The notes: a model not told the origin generated them from the sequence alone. Counted from the first letter of the stretch, positions 37,232 to 46,320 are shown. The stretch is DNA of 64,000 nucleotides from Psychrobacter immobilis (GCA_904846265.1 CAJHAA010000001.1:248001-312000); one strand, 5' to 3'. A program made the numbers and translations.

Positions 37232-38149
37232 ATGAGTTTGCGCCATTTTTTGACCTTATCTGATTTAACCAAACAAGAACTAGAAAACCTTATAAAACGC
37301 GCCAGCGAATTACGTAAGATGCAACATGCTGGCGAGATATATCAGCCATTTGTTGGTCGTACGCTTGGCATGATATTTGAAAAATCCTCAACCCGTACGC
37401 GCATCTCGTTTGAGACGGGTATGGGTCAGTTTGGTGGTAGTGCTATATTTTTATCGCCAAATGATACCCAGCTTGGGCGTGGTGAGCCACTAGAAGACTC
37501 CGCTCGTGTCATATCGAGCATGGTCGATATCATCATGATTCGTACCTTTGGCCACGAAAAAGTTGAGACCTTTGCTGAATACTCAAGTGTTCCTATTATT
37601 AATGCTTTAACTGACGAGTTTCATCCTTGCCAGCTACTGGCAGACATGCAAACCTATTATGAGCATCGCGGTAGTATCGAAAATAAAATCGTCACTTGGG
37701 TCGGTGATGGCAATAATATGTGCGCATCCTATATGCAAGCGGCCCATCAGTTTGGCTTTGAGCTACGAGTAGCAGCGCCTTATGGTTTCGAGCCTGACCC
37801 TGAGCTGATGAAACGTTTCTCGCATTGCGTCAGTATTGTCGAAAACGTGCAAGAGGCAGCGAAAGATTCAAACTTAATTGTCACTGATGTATGGGCAAGC
37901 ATGGGACAAGAGTCTGAACAAAACACTCGTGCGCGCCGTTTTGCCGCTTATCAAGTAACGCCATCGCTATTAGATAAAGCCGATCCTGAAGTGGTATTTA
38001 TGCACTGTCTGCCCGCGCATCGTGGTGAGGAGATCTCTCATGATATGCTTGACGACCCACGCTCAGTGGTATGGGATGAAGCTGAAAACCGCTTACATGC
38101 ACAAAAAGCCTTGATGGAATTCTTATTACAAGACAAAATCAAACTTTAA
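37232..38149 (+). CDS. argF: Ornithine carbamoyltransferase
   Basis: Forms citrulline from ornithine and carbamoyl phosphate in arginine synthesis. 305 residues. The carbamoyl-phosphate site is [13 protein letters not shown] (SxRT motif). [11 protein letters not shown] and the ornithine-binding [11 protein letters not shown] are present. The shorter form and isolated position fit a biosynthetic (anabolic) enzyme, not the arginine deiminase pathway type, which usually lies in an arc cluster. A bidirectional terminator follows. Confidence 0.96.
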   Translation: MSLRHFLTLSDLTKQELENLIKRASELRKMQHAGEIYQPFVGRTLGMIFEKSSTRTRISFETGMGQFGGSAIFLSPNDTQLGRGEPLEDSARVISSMVDIIMIRTFGHEKVETFAEYSSVPIINALTDEFHPCQLLADMQTYYEHRGSIENKIVTWVGDGNNMCASYMQAAHQFGFELRVAAPYGFEPDPELMKRFSHCVSIVENVQEAAKDSNLIVTDVWASMGQESEQNTRARRFAAYQVTPSLLDKADPEVVFMHCLPAHRGEEISHDMLDDPRSVVWDEAENRLHAQKALMEFLLQDKIKL

Positions 38150-38185
38150 AAAATATAGTCGTAACCTATTTATCAAAGGATAAGT

Positions 38186-38229
38186 ATAAAAAAGGCAGAC
38201 CACATTTAGTATGGTCTGCCTTTTTAATT
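38186..38229. terminator. Bidirectional terminator between argF and rpiA
   Basis: AAAAAAGGCAGACCA and TGGTCTGCCTTTTT arms around CATTTAGTA. A-run and T-run flanks allow it to serve both convergent genes. Confidence 0.9.
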
Positions 38230-38264
38230 TTTGCTCGACAATTATTACTCAGCTAACGAGCCAT

Positions 38265-38924
38265 TTAACGCATCAACGTCTCGACCCCACCGCTACTTGC
38301 TTTAAGCAATACATCAGCTTGATTGGCAGCAAAAATCCCATTACAAACAACGCCAACGATATTATTCAGCTCTTTCTCAAGCGCTATCGGATTACTAACG
38401 TCCAAATCATAAGTATCTAAGATGACGTTACCATAATCAGTCACAAAATCTTCACGGTAAACTGGCTCACCGCCCATACGGGCTAATTGCCGTGCGACAT
38501 AAGAACGTGCTTGCGGCAGTACCTCAATAGGAACAGGAAACTCGCGACCTAGCACCTCAACGCTTTTGCTCTCATCAACCATACATATAAATTTGTTAGA
38601 AGCCGCTGCCACGATTTTTTCACGAGTGAGCGCGCCGCCACCGCCTTTTATCAATTGCAAATGCTCATTGACCTCATCTGCCCCATCGATATAAATATCA
38701 AGCGTACCAGCAAAGTTCAAATCAACTATTTCAATACCAAGGGCACGAAGTTTGTCTTCAGTGACCTGTGAGCTAGCCACCGCGCCAGCAAGCTTTACAG
38801 TTGGCAATAATTCAATCAAACAGTTGACCGTACTGCCTGTGCCTACTCCAAGTATCATGTCATCTTCGATATAACTTAGAGCCGCTTTGGCGGCGGCTTG
38901 CTTTTGTGCTTGCTGATCACTCAT
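38265..38924 (-). CDS. rpiA: Ribose-5-phosphate isomerase A
   Basis: Interconverts ribose-5-phosphate and ribulose-5-phosphate in the pentose phosphate pathway. 219 residues from ATG 38924, close to E. coli RpiA. Signatures are GVGTGSTVNCLIE, DGADEVN with catalytic Asp, and KGGGGALTREKIVA. The open frame extends to 38996, but AAGGA lies just upstream of the tandem ATGs at 38927/38924 and homologues begin near this point, so the internal start is preferred. Confidence 0.96.
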   Translation of the reverse strand: MSDQQAQKQAAAKAALSYIEDDMILGVGTGSTVNCLIELLPTVKLAGAVASSQVTEDKLRALGIEIVDLNFAGTLDIYIDGADEVNEHLQLIKGGGGALTREKIVAAASNKFICMVDESKSVEVLGREFPVPIEVLPQARSYVARQLARMGGEPVYREDFVTDYGNVILDTYDLDVSNPIALEKELNNIVGVVCNGIFAANQADVLLKASSGGVETLMR

Positions 38925-39063
38925 CATAAATCCTTGGAAAAATAAACGTATCGCTTTAAAAAAAGTAAAGGGTAAAAAGGTAAAATGCGCCGCCATTATA
39001 CCCGATGAGCTTAATGGATGTCAGCGTAATAGCCACGCTAATCGCAAGACATTCACTCAAATT

Positions 39064-40374
39064 TTAAAATGAAGACAGATAAGGCAACCAAACAACCAAA
39101 GCCAGTAGCGTGACCAATAGTACGGGTGGGGTAATAATCAGTCCAATTTTCATATACTGCCCCCAACTGATTTTATAGTCTTTTTCTGCCAATACATGGA
39201 GCCATAATAAAGTCGCCAAACTACCGATAGGTGTGAATTTCGGCCCCAAATCATTACCAATCACGTTGGCATAAATCATAAGCTCACGAGTAGCAGCAGG
39301 TACCTGCGCACTATCAATCGCCAGTGCACCTACTAAAGTAGACGGCATATTATTCATGACAGAGGCTACAATAGCAGAGAGGAATCCAGTTCCTACTGTT
39401 GCGATGACCGTACCCTGCTGCCCCAACCAATTCAATACTTGAGCACCATAGGCAGTCAATCCTGCATTGCCCAAGCCATAAACCACCAAGTACATACCGA
39501 TGGAAAATAATACTATTTGCCAAGGCGCTTGACGCAGGATATCAGATACAGAAACAACAGCATCACGCCCCCTTTGCCACCAACGACCTGCAATTGCCAT
39601 TAACAGTAACGCCGCCACTCCTGTCACCAAGGAGATAGCAATGCCCAATGACTCAGTCGTAAAGTAGGCAATAAGTAGCAACGCAAGCAGTGGAAAGGCC
39701 GCTTTAAAGACCAGCGGATCTTCAATCGCAGACTCTGGTGCACTCAAATCAGCAATGGAGTAGTGTTTTGGAATGTGCCGCGCATAGACCACCCATAATA
39801 CGGCGAGTGTCGCCAATACAGAAACAATATTGACCGGTATCATCACTGCTGCATAACGGCCAAAACCAATGTCAAAATAATTGGCACTAACAATATTGAC
39901 CAGATTAGAAGTGACTAACGGCAGACTTGCGGTATCAGCAATGAAACCTGTCGCAATGATAAACGCTAAAGCAGATGGTGGTGAGAATTTGAGACGTAGT
40001 AAGATAGCGATAACAATCGGGGTCAATAGCAATGCTGCCCCATCATTGGCAAAAAACGCCGAGATAAACGCGCCTAAAATCACAATCATAGGAAACAGCA
40101 AACGTCCTTGCCCATTGCCTAGCCTAGCCACATGCAATGCTGCCCAGCCAAAAAATCCTGCTTTATCTAAGATAAGCGAGATGATGATAAGCGCTACAAA
40201 GGTAAAAGTCGCATCCCAAACGATGTCCCACACAATGCCAATATCGGAGAGCTTTACCACGCCAAAAGCTAAGGCTATCAACGCACCGCCCATTGCACTC
40301 CAGCCAATACCCAGTCCTTTGGGCTGCCATATCACTAAAACCAGAGTCACGATAAAGATAGTTAATGCCAGCAT
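39064..40374 (-). CDS. arsB: Arsenite efflux permease ArsB
   Basis: Inner-membrane arsenite/antimonite exporter of the ion-transporter (ArsB/NhaD) superfamily. 436 residues with about 12 hydrophobic segments across its length. Conserved stretches are [14 protein letters not shown] near 105-120 and [20 protein letters not shown] near 365-385, both typical of ArsB rather than the Acr3 family. No arsA is present, so it would run on the proton motive force. Last gene of the arsRCHB cluster, 68 bp after arsH. Confidence 0.95.
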   Translation of the reverse strand: MLALTIFIVTLVLVIWQPKGLGIGWSAMGGALIALAFGVVKLSDIGIVWDIVWDATFTFVALIIISLILDKAGFFGWAALHVARLGNGQGRLLFPMIVILGAFISAFFANDGAALLLTPIVIAILLRLKFSPPSALAFIIATGFIADTASLPLVTSNLVNIVSANYFDIGFGRYAAVMIPVNIVSVLATLAVLWVVYARHIPKHYSIADLSAPESAIEDPLVFKAAFPLLALLLIAYFTTESLGIAISLVTGVAALLLMAIAGRWWQRGRDAVVSVSDILRQAPWQIVLFSIGMYLVVYGLGNAGLTAYGAQVLNWLGQQGTVIATVGTGFLSAIVASVMNNMPSTLVGALAIDSAQVPAATRELMIYANVIGNDLGPKFTPIGSLATLLWLHVLAEKDYKISWGQYMKIGLIITPPVLLVTLLALVVWLPYLSSF

Positions 40375-40442
40375 TGGGTAACCTTTCTAGGTTTAATTAT
40401 TAAAAAGAGCAAGTATTAAAAAATGAACGATGAGAGGATACA

Positions 40443-41189
40443 TTAGAGTGATTTTTGGTTGACGCGCTGCGACAGCTCCTCTGCGCTTTCTACTCGTTCA
40501 GAGTAACGGTCAGTCAGATAGGCTGAGCGTCCACGAGTCAGCCAAGTGAATTTCACCAACTCCTCACAAACATCCACGAGACGCAAATATAAAGGAGACT
40601 TATCCATACGATCATCGTCATTAAATTCTAAAAAAGCTTTAGGAATAGAGGACTGATTGGGTATGGTAATCATCCGCATCCAACGCCCAAGAATGCGCAA
40701 TTGGTTGACCGTATTGAAGCTTTGGCTGCCACCGCTGACTTGCATCACTGCCAAAGTTTTGCCTTGGGTTGGACGTACACCACCTAATGATAATGGAATC
40801 CAGTCAATTTGTGCTTTCATAATACTGGTCATACTGCCATGACGCTCTGGGCTCACCCAAAGCATACCTTCTGACCACTGCGCCAACTCTCGCAGCTCTT
40901 GTACTTTTGGATGATTGGCATCAACAGCATCAGGCAATGGTAAACCCGTCGGATCAAAGGTTCGAACCTCACAACCATACCAACGCAATAGACGATTCGC
41001 TTCTTCACTGGCCAGTTTAGAGAATGAGCGCTGGCGTAGAGAGCCGTATAGCACCAATATTTTAGGCGCATGGCGCGGGTCATTTTCACCAATTAAAAAC
41101 TCAATATCGATAGGCTGTATACTGTCTGCATCAATATTGGGCAAATCACCCAAATCGACTACATCTAAATCTGCTGTGTTATTTGCCAT
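40443..41189 (-). CDS. arsH: ArsH organoarsenical oxidase (NADPH-FMN flavoprotein)
   Basis: A flavodoxin-fold NADPH:FMN oxidoreductase, 248 residues. The FMN-phosphate loop is [17 protein letters not shown] near 53-70, with [18 protein letters not shown] further on. ArsH proteins oxidise trivalent methylated or aromatic arsenicals to less toxic pentavalent forms. The start codon overlaps the end of arsC by 11 bp, which indicates translational coupling. A plain NADPH-dependent FMN reductase is the alternative, but the ars context and length favour ArsH. Confidence 0.93.
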   Translation of the reverse strand: MANNTADLDVVDLGDLPNIDADSIQPIDIEFLIGENDPRHAPKILVLYGSLRQRSFSKLASEEANRLLRWYGCEVRTFDPTGLPLPDAVDANHPKVQELRELAQWSEGMLWVSPERHGSMTSIMKAQIDWIPLSLGGVRPTQGKTLAVMQVSGGSQSFNTVNQLRILGRWMRMITIPNQSSIPKAFLEFNDDDRMDKSPLYLRLVDVCEELVKFTWLTRGRSAYLTDRYSERVESAEELSQRVNQKSL

Positions 41190-41583
41190 GATAAATCACT
41201 TCCCCATCTTCTTTAGTAAAGCTGCTCACGGGATTGTCTAATAATTCAAATACGCGCTCTGAGGGGCGACATAATGCTGCGCCTTTATTGGTGACCACGA
41301 TAGGACGATTGATTAAAATGGGGTGGGCAATCATCGCATCAATGACTTGATCGTCAGACAGTTCAGAATTGTCTAATCCTAGCTCATCATTGACAGGCTC
41401 TTTACTTCGTAACAGCTCTCTTGGTGAAAGGTTTATCTTTGCCAGCAGCTCAACTAAATGATCGCGGCTTGGTGGGGTTTTAAGATATTCAATTACTTCT
41501 GGATTTTCGCCTGAGGCTTTCATGATGGCCAATGTATTGCGAGACGTACCGCATTTGGGATTGTGAAAAATTAGTGATGTCAT
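41179..41583 (-). CDS. arsC: Glutaredoxin-dependent arsenate reductase
   Basis: Reduces arsenate to arsenite for export by ArsB. 134 residues of the E. coli plasmid R773 type. The catalytic cysteine is Cys11 in [12 protein letters not shown]. The arginine cluster includes RPIVVT near residues 93-98, and [11 protein letters not shown] follows. It overlaps arsH and lies 125 bp after arsR. Confidence 0.96.
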   Translation of the reverse strand: MTSLIFHNPKCGTSRNTLAIMKASGENPEVIEYLKTPPSRDHLVELLAKINLSPRELLRSKEPVNDELGLDNSELSDDQVIDAMIAHPILINRPIVVTNKGAALCRPSERVFELLDNPVSSFTKEDGEVIYHGK

Positions 41584-41613
41584 AGTAATTTTACCTATAT
41601 TTATGAATATGCT

Positions 41614-41675
41614 TAGGGTATGTCCTCAATCTTAAAAAAATTGACTAAATGAGCTAAAAATGAGGACACGCCCTA
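41614..41675. repeat. Imperfect inverted repeat between arsR and arsC
   Basis: TAGGGTATGTCCTCA (41614-41628) and its counterpart TGAGGACACGCCCTA (41661-41675) are complementary at 13 of 15 positions, with a 32-nt AT-rich centre that includes seven consecutive A/T bases. It could be a hairpin in the ars mRNA or the fused ends of a decayed mobile element. No transposase is present. Confidence 0.5.
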
Positions 41676-41708
41676 GTAATAAAGAGGTTTGTTAAATCAG
41701 TTATGGGC

Positions 41709-42083
41709 TTACTGATTATTTGAAAGACTGTCTGCATCAGTAGGTTTAGCACGCTCACATCCGCTCAGACTATCCTTAAGAGACGCACACAATTCTGGAT
41801 GTCCCGCACAGCAATCTTGCAATAGAAACTGAATAACCTCCTCCATATGTGACAGTGAGGCGCGATAAATTATCTGCCGACTGTGCCGTTGAGACACCAC
41901 CCACCCTGCACGAGCCAGCACCGATAGATGAGCTGACATTGTGTTATGTGGTACAGACAGTTGACGAGCAATTTCACCTGCTGGCAGACCAACGGGCTCT
42001 TGGCTGACCAGCAACCTAAAGGCCTTAAGACGAGTATCTTGAGAGAGCGCAGCAAAGCTTGCGATAGCATTTATTATTTCCAT
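41709..42083 (-). CDS. arsR: ArsR family arsenic-responsive repressor with C-terminal cysteine site
   Basis: A 124-residue winged-helix repressor. The recognition region is QLSVPHNTMSAHLSVLARAG (41-60). It lacks the classical alpha-3 CxC arsenite site of the R773 type (ELCVCDL). Instead, cysteines lie near the C-terminus: Cys91, Cys92, Cys99 and Cys109. This resembles the Acidithiobacillus ferrooxidans type, where Cys95, Cys96 and Cys102 bind As(III). First gene of the arsRCHB cluster. A large palindrome covers its start codon, suggesting autoregulation. Confidence 0.92.
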   Translation of the reverse strand: MEIINAIASFAALSQDTRLKAFRLLVSQEPVGLPAGEIARQLSVPHNTMSAHLSVLARAGWVVSQRHSRQIIYRASLSHMEEVIQFLLQDCCAGHPELCASLKDSLSGCERAKPTDADSLSNNQ

Positions 42084-42114
42084 ATGTCCAATAATACAGA
42101 CATATGGAAATAAT
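42073..42114. promoter_or_regulatory. Candidate ArsR operator overlapping the arsR start codon
   Basis: A perfect 16-bp inverted repeat, arms 42073-42088 and 42099-42114 (ATTATTTCCATATGTC and its complement), with a 10-bp spacer. The arsR ATG (42081-42083) lies inside the left arm. In RNA it would form a hairpin that buries the start codon. Confidence 0.65.
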
Positions 42115-42140
42115 TCAATATTTTATTTAAAAAATATTGA
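42115..42140. promoter_or_regulatory. Second palindrome in the arsR promoter region
   Basis: TCAATATTTT (42115-42124) and AAAATATTGA (42131-42140) form a perfect 10-bp inverted repeat with a 6-bp spacer, directly next to the first palindrome. It may be a second operator or cover the -10/-35 region of arsR. Confidence 0.5.
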
Positions 42141-42277
42141 GATAAAACCACCCTATCTTTCATCAAAAATTGAAATCGCTGCAAAAACTGCAATAGGGTC
42201 TTGCAAGACCGTTAAAATCAGCATAGGCTAATCTATTTAATTTTTCTATTCATCCACACTTTTTATTAGGGAACATT

Positions 42278-43831
42278 ATGCTGTCACATTGGGTACGAGC
42301 CATCTTGCAAGCCACCGTCTATGACGTGGCAATTCAAACACCACTTGAAGCGGCGCCCAAGCTGACCCAACGTTTTGCTAATGACATTCGATTTAAACGC
42401 GAAGACTTGCAACCGGTCAAATCCTTTAAATTGCGTGGTGCCTATAATCGAATTAGTCAGTTAAGTGATGAGCAAAAAGTACGCGGCGTCATTTGCGCTT
42501 CAGCAGGTAATCATGCCCAAGGGGTTGCTTATTCCGCCCGTAAACTTGCCCTAAACAATATCATCGTGATGCCGACCACCACCCCTGACATCAAAGTAGA
42601 TGCCGTAAAGGCGCTTGGCGGCAACGTCGATTTGTATGGTGATAGCTTCGATGAAGCCAACCGTTATGCAATCAATCGCGCTGAAACAGAAGGTCTGACC
42701 TTTATCCCACCTTACGATGATGAATTGGTCATTGCCGGACAAGGTACCATTGGTCTTGAGCTCACCCAGCAATGGCGCAATATGGATTATGTGTTCGTCG
42801 CGGTTGGCGGTGGTGGTCTCATCTCAGGTGTCGCGGCATTCTTAGGTGAAGTTGCGCCGCATGTCAAAGTGATTGCGGTGGAAGCAGAGCAATCAGCTTC
42901 TCTTAAAGCGGCGCTTGAAGCCAATGAACGCGTTAAGCTTGAGCAAGTTGGACTGTTCGTCGACGGCGTGGCAGTTGCTCAAATCGGCGAATTGCCATTT
43001 GAAATTGTCCGCATGCAAAAGAGTGATAAATCAGGTCCTTTAGTCGAGCCTGAAGTGGTGACTTGTACCAATGACGAAGTATGTGCGGCGGTTAAAGACA
43101 TTTTTGAAGAAAATCGCAGTATCGTTGAGCCTGCGGGCGCGTTACCCGTTGCTGGCATGAAAAAATATATCGAAGCCCATAATCTACAAGGTAAAAACTG
43201 CGTCGGGATCATTTGCGGTGCCAATATGAACTTTGACCGCCTACGTTATATCGCTGAGCGTACTGAAATTGGTGAGAAAAAAGAAGCCATCTTTGGTGTG
43301 ACAATTCCTGAGCAGACAGGCGCTTTCTTAAATTTCTGCCGTAGCTTACATGGACGCAATATCACTGAGTTTAATTATCGCGCCGATAGCAAAAAATCAC
43401 CTGACTCTATGGAACCTGCATCGATATTTGTCGGTATCGCACTAAAAGAAGGCGACAAAGAGCGTAAAACCATTCGTACGCAATTGGCAGCTGATGGCTA
43501 TACAGCTCATGATTTGACCGATGATGATATTGCCAAATCACATATCCGCCATTTGATTGGTGGTCATGCGCATGTTGCAAACGAGCAATTATTAAGTGTG
43601 GTTTTCCCTGAACGTCCAGGGGCATTGCTGAAATTTTTAGAAAAACTGGGTGATGACTTTAATATCACTTTGTTTCATTATCGCAATCATGGTGCCGCCG
43701 AAGGTCGCGTATTGGTCGGTTTGCAAGCGTCTGAGGGTAACTCTCGTCAATTACAAGACGCGTTACTCGATATCGGCTATGACTGCACCATGCTCAATGA
43801 CAATATTGGTTATCAATTATTTTTGAAATAA
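42278..43831 (+). CDS. ilvA: Biosynthetic threonine ammonia-lyase (threonine deaminase)
   Basis: PLP enzyme that converts threonine to 2-oxobutanoate, the first step of isoleucine synthesis. 517 residues, matching E. coli IlvA (514). The PLP lysine is K51 in SFKLRGAY. SAGNHAQGVAYSA and the GGGGLISGVA phosphate loop follow. Two ACT-like regulatory domains occupy about 330-517 (FGVTIPEQTGAFLNFC and SVVFPERPGALLKFL), so feedback inhibition by isoleucine is expected. It is divergent from arsR with about 195 bp between them. Confidence 0.96.
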   Translation: MLSHWVRAILQATVYDVAIQTPLEAAPKLTQRFANDIRFKREDLQPVKSFKLRGAYNRISQLSDEQKVRGVICASAGNHAQGVAYSARKLALNNIIVMPTTTPDIKVDAVKALGGNVDLYGDSFDEANRYAINRAETEGLTFIPPYDDELVIAGQGTIGLELTQQWRNMDYVFVAVGGGGLISGVAAFLGEVAPHVKVIAVEAEQSASLKAALEANERVKLEQVGLFVDGVAVAQIGELPFEIVRMQKSDKSGPLVEPEVVTCTNDEVCAAVKDIFEENRSIVEPAGALPVAGMKKYIEAHNLQGKNCVGIICGANMNFDRLRYIAERTEIGEKKEAIFGVTIPEQTGAFLNFCRSLHGRNITEFNYRADSKKSPDSMEPASIFVGIALKEGDKERKTIRTQLAADGYTAHDLTDDDIAKSHIRHLIGGHAHVANEQLLSVVFPERPGALLKFLEKLGDDFNITLFHYRNHGAAEGRVLVGLQASEGNSRQLQDALLDIGYDCTMLNDNIGYQLFLK

Positions 43832-43956
43832 AAATAGACTATCATTCCATCAATGGCTGTTTGTTAATCACCAAAAAGCCGCCCTTGATGAATGAATAGT
43901 GATTATGCATTGGTAGCTTTTATTAATTCATAGCGACCATGATGAGGTAATAAACC

Positions 43957-44340
43957 GTGACTCAAAAAATATTGATCTTTGTATTATTACTGGTTTTAGC
44001 ACTTTTGGGTTATAAGATGCTGCAACCTAAAAACACGACCAGTAACCCTATCGCTGACGTTGCGACTGAGACTGAGACTCCAGTTGACGCTGCTTTTACC
44101 TCAACTGATCTGGATGACATACCGCCAACGTACGTCGACTCAGATGCAACGTCAACATCAGTCTCGGCAGTAAAACCAGTACTCACGTCGTTAGCATCAA
44201 GCTTTACCTGTGATGGCAGAAAGCATTGCTCTCAGATGACGTCATGCGCAGAAGCCACTTACTTTGTACAACACTGCCCGAATACCAAAATGGATGGTAA
44301 TAATGATGGTATCCCATGTGAGCAGCAGTGGTGTCGCTGA
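43957..44340 (+). CDS. Excalibur calcium-binding domain protein
   Basis: A 127-residue protein with an N-terminal membrane anchor or signal (about 4-20) and a Thr/Ser/Asp-rich linker (about 25-80). The C-terminal Excalibur domain is at about 88-127: CDGRKHCSQMTSCAEAT, then MDGNNDGIPCEQQWC. The DxNxDG loop is the calcium-binding element, and the conserved cysteines form the usual pattern. Start GTG 43957 with GAGGTAA upstream. The cellular role of stand-alone Excalibur proteins is not clear; some are linked to surface nucleases. Confidence 0.85.
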   Translation: MTQKILIFVLLLVLALLGYKMLQPKNTTSNPIADVATETETPVDAAFTSTDLDDIPPTYVDSDATSTSVSAVKPVLTSLASSFTCDGRKHCSQMTSCAEATYFVQHCPNTKMDGNNDGIPCEQQWCR

Positions 44341-44369
44341 TTTTATATCAAATATAAACTGAGAACAGC

Positions 44370-45050
44370 ATCCATACTCCTGCTATTTTTTCCGAAGAAA
44401 ACCTAGAAAATATCATTGGATTTATCGCAGCCAATCCCTTAGCAACCTTGGTTGCTCAAACCAAAGATGGCATCGAAGCCTGCCATATACCACTCTTCTG
44501 GCATAACGATAACTTTATGCCTGATGCTAGTGTTGATTCTGATATTAACTCTAATGCTCAGCACGGCTATCTTTACGGTCATTTCGGTCGTAAAAATCCT
44601 ATTTATCAGAACACCTTACCAGATACTGCGTGGTTAATTATTTTTCAAGATTCTGGACATTATATCAGCCCCAACTGGTATCCTAGCAAAGCGAAAACCC
44701 ATAAAGAAGTGCCCACTTGGAACTATCAAAGTGTTCATATTCAATCCAAAATTGAGTTGCTTGAAGACGCCGATACGTTGAAATGGATATTAGCAACCAT
44801 GACTGCACGGCAAGAGGTGCTATCCGACCATCCTTGGTCATTAGATGAGGCACCTGCTACTTATATCGATGCTATGTGCCGAGGGATTATTGGCTTTAAG
44901 CTGCCCATCGATTCTATACAAGCCCAATTTAAATTAAGCCAAAATAAAACCGTAGAAAATATCACAGGTGTGATTAATGGTTTAGCGCAGTTAAAGACAA
45001 ATGATGCGGCAGAAATGGCGATGAAAGTTGCCAATCAGAATAATGGCTAA
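44370..45050 (+). CDS. PaiB-like FMN-binding protein, start codon apparently lost
   Basis: A member of the FMN-binding negative transcriptional regulator (PaiB) family. The frame matches the family over its full length: HTPAIFSEENLENIIGFIAA, HFGRKNPIYQ, YISPNWYPSKAKTHKEVPTW, APATYIDAMCRGIIGF and FKLSQNKT. Homologues begin M-(Y/H)-(T/I)-P, but the codon at that point (44370-44372) is ATC, and the frame back to the stop at 44355-44357 contains no ATG, GTG or TTG. The first usual start is TTG 44448, which would remove about 26 conserved residues and has no good ribosome-binding site. Either a rare ATC/ATT start is used or the gene is recently disabled. The coordinates given start at the ATC. Confidence 0.6.
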   Translation: MHTPAIFSEENLENIIGFIAANPLATLVAQTKDGIEACHIPLFWHNDNFMPDASVDSDINSNAQHGYLYGHFGRKNPIYQNTLPDTAWLIIFQDSGHYISPNWYPSKAKTHKEVPTWNYQSVHIQSKIELLEDADTLKWILATMTARQEVLSDHPWSLDEAPATYIDAMCRGIIGFKLPIDSIQAQFKLSQNKTVENITGVINGLAQLKTNDAAEMAMKVANQNNG

Positions 45051-45175
45051 GACGAGACTTTCTCTCTTTACCATAAAAATCTATTTTTAAACATTTTGAT
45101 AGCGCAGGGCTCTTTCAATTTGCAAAAAAGCCACCATTATTATTATCTTACTTTATGGATATCGATGAGGTTTTG

Positions 45176-45616
45176 ATGAGTAAACACAACAAAAACCACA
45201 ATCAGCCTAGCCATAGCCAACCTGATGTCGTGCGTATGCGCCTCGATAAGTGGTTGTGGGCAGCACGATTTTATCGGACACGTAATCTCGCCAAAGAAGC
45301 CATCGAAAGCGGACGGGTACATTATGCGGGTAGCCGCGTAAAGACCAGTAAAGAGATTATGGTTGGCGATGAACTACAGATTCGTCAAGGCTCAGCCACT
45401 GCCATGACTGAAAAGACCGTCATCGTTGAAGCACTAACGGCGCAACGTGGTAATGCGCTCGCTGCTAAAATTTTGTATTCAGAGACTGAAGAAAGCGAAG
45501 AGCGCCGCGCTTATCATGCTGAGCAGCGCAAACTTGCCAATCTTGCACGGCCTGATAATAAACCCAACAAAAAAGAGCGCCGTGACCTTCAACGCTTTAA
45601 GCACAAACAAGAATAA
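45176..45616 (+). CDS. hslR: Heat shock protein 15-like S4 RNA-binding protein
   Basis: A 146-residue protein with an N-terminal S4 domain at about 15-75 (RMRLDKWLWAARFYRTRNLA, then SGRVHYAGSRVKTSKEIMVGD) and a basic C-terminal tail (KPNKKERRDLQRFKHK). Hsp15 binds free 50S subunits carrying a nascent chain and helps recycle them after heat shock. ATG 45176 with GAGG 6 bp upstream is preferred; ATG 45155 adds seven residues (MDIDEVL). Confidence 0.88.
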   Translation: MSKHNKNHNQPSHSQPDVVRMRLDKWLWAARFYRTRNLAKEAIESGRVHYAGSRVKTSKEIMVGDELQIRQGSATAMTEKTVIVEALTAQRGNALAAKILYSETEESEERRAYHAEQRKLANLARPDNKPNKKERRDLQRFKHKQE

Positions 45617-45773
45617 GCTGTTCAAAGTACGACCTTAGATTATAAATAATATCATCGAAAATTCGTGAACAGATGACCGTATTGTTTAGCTTCTACTCTT
45701 GCCATTCAAGGCATTAACCGTTACGCTGACAGCCGATTTACTTAATTAATTGCATGCTAATAAAAGCCGCACT

Positions 45774-45805
45774 AACATGCCGGTCTCTTATAGCATGTTT
45801 TTTTG
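45774..45805 (+). terminator. Intrinsic terminator after hslR
   Basis: AACATGC (45774-45780) and GCATGTT (45793-45799) arms with a 12-nt loop and a T-run to 45804. It lies inside the longest open frame of the next gene, which supports the later start chosen for that gene. Confidence 0.5.
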
Positions 45806-45822
45806 TTATACAAGGTCATATT

Positions 45823-46320
45823 ATGCTGATGAAAACCTGTACTCCGTCTTCTGTATTATTGGTTTGTTTGGGAAATATTTGCCGATCGCCAACGGCTGAA
45901 GAAGTCTTTCGTCAGCAAGCAGCGATTGCTGGATTGTCAATCAAAGTAGATTCAGCAGGAACGAGTGACTCGCATATCGGTCATGCGCCCGACACTCGCT
46001 CGCAACGCCATGCAAAAGCGCATGGTTATAAAATCAATAAACTGGTCGCCCGCCAAGTCAGTGCCGATGACTTTCGTAATTTTGATTTAATTCTAGCGAT
46101 GGATACACAGAATTTAGCTGATTTACAAGCCATCAAAGACAGCTTGATAGAGACAGAAGACAATTTGGCTAAGTTGGCTTTATTTAGTGAGGAAGATCCT
46201 ACTTATGGCGGCGACGATGTGCCAGATCCTTATAAAGGCGATGGTGATGACTTTGAAGAGGTGATTGAGCGTATTGAATCAAGCGCACAAGCGTGGATTG
46301 AAAGCTGGAAAGCTTGCTAA
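45823..46320 (+). CDS. Low-molecular-weight protein tyrosine phosphatase
   Basis: A 165-residue cytoplasmic phosphatase. The P-loop CLGNICRSP gives the C-x5-R motif with nucleophile Cys15 and Arg21, counted from ATG 45823. The general acid is in DVPDPYKGDGDDFEEV near the C-terminus. The start at 45823 has AAGGT at a suitable distance. In Gram-negatives such enzymes often act on bacterial tyrosine kinases of exopolysaccharide clusters (Wzb), but there is no kinase gene nearby; the neighbour is murB. Arsenate reductase of the LMW-PTP type is less likely because the Cys pattern beyond the P-loop is missing. Confidence 0.92.
   Translation: MLMKTCTPSSVLLVCLGNICRSPTAEEVFRQQAAIAGLSIKVDSAGTSDSHIGHAPDTRSQRHAKAHGYKINKLVARQVSADDFRNFDLILAMDTQNLADLQAIKDSLIETEDNLAKLALFSEEDPTYGGDDVPDPYKGDGDDFEEVIERIESSAQAWIESWKAC

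Noticed and set aside
40960..40985. GGTTCGAACC resembling a tRNA T-loop.
   Set aside because: It lies inside arsH, with no acceptor stem or anticodon arm around it.
45823..46320. LMW-PTP as an arsenate reductase linked to the ars cluster.
   Set aside because: It is 4 kb away on the other strand and lacks the additional redox cysteines; arsC in the cluster already fills that role.
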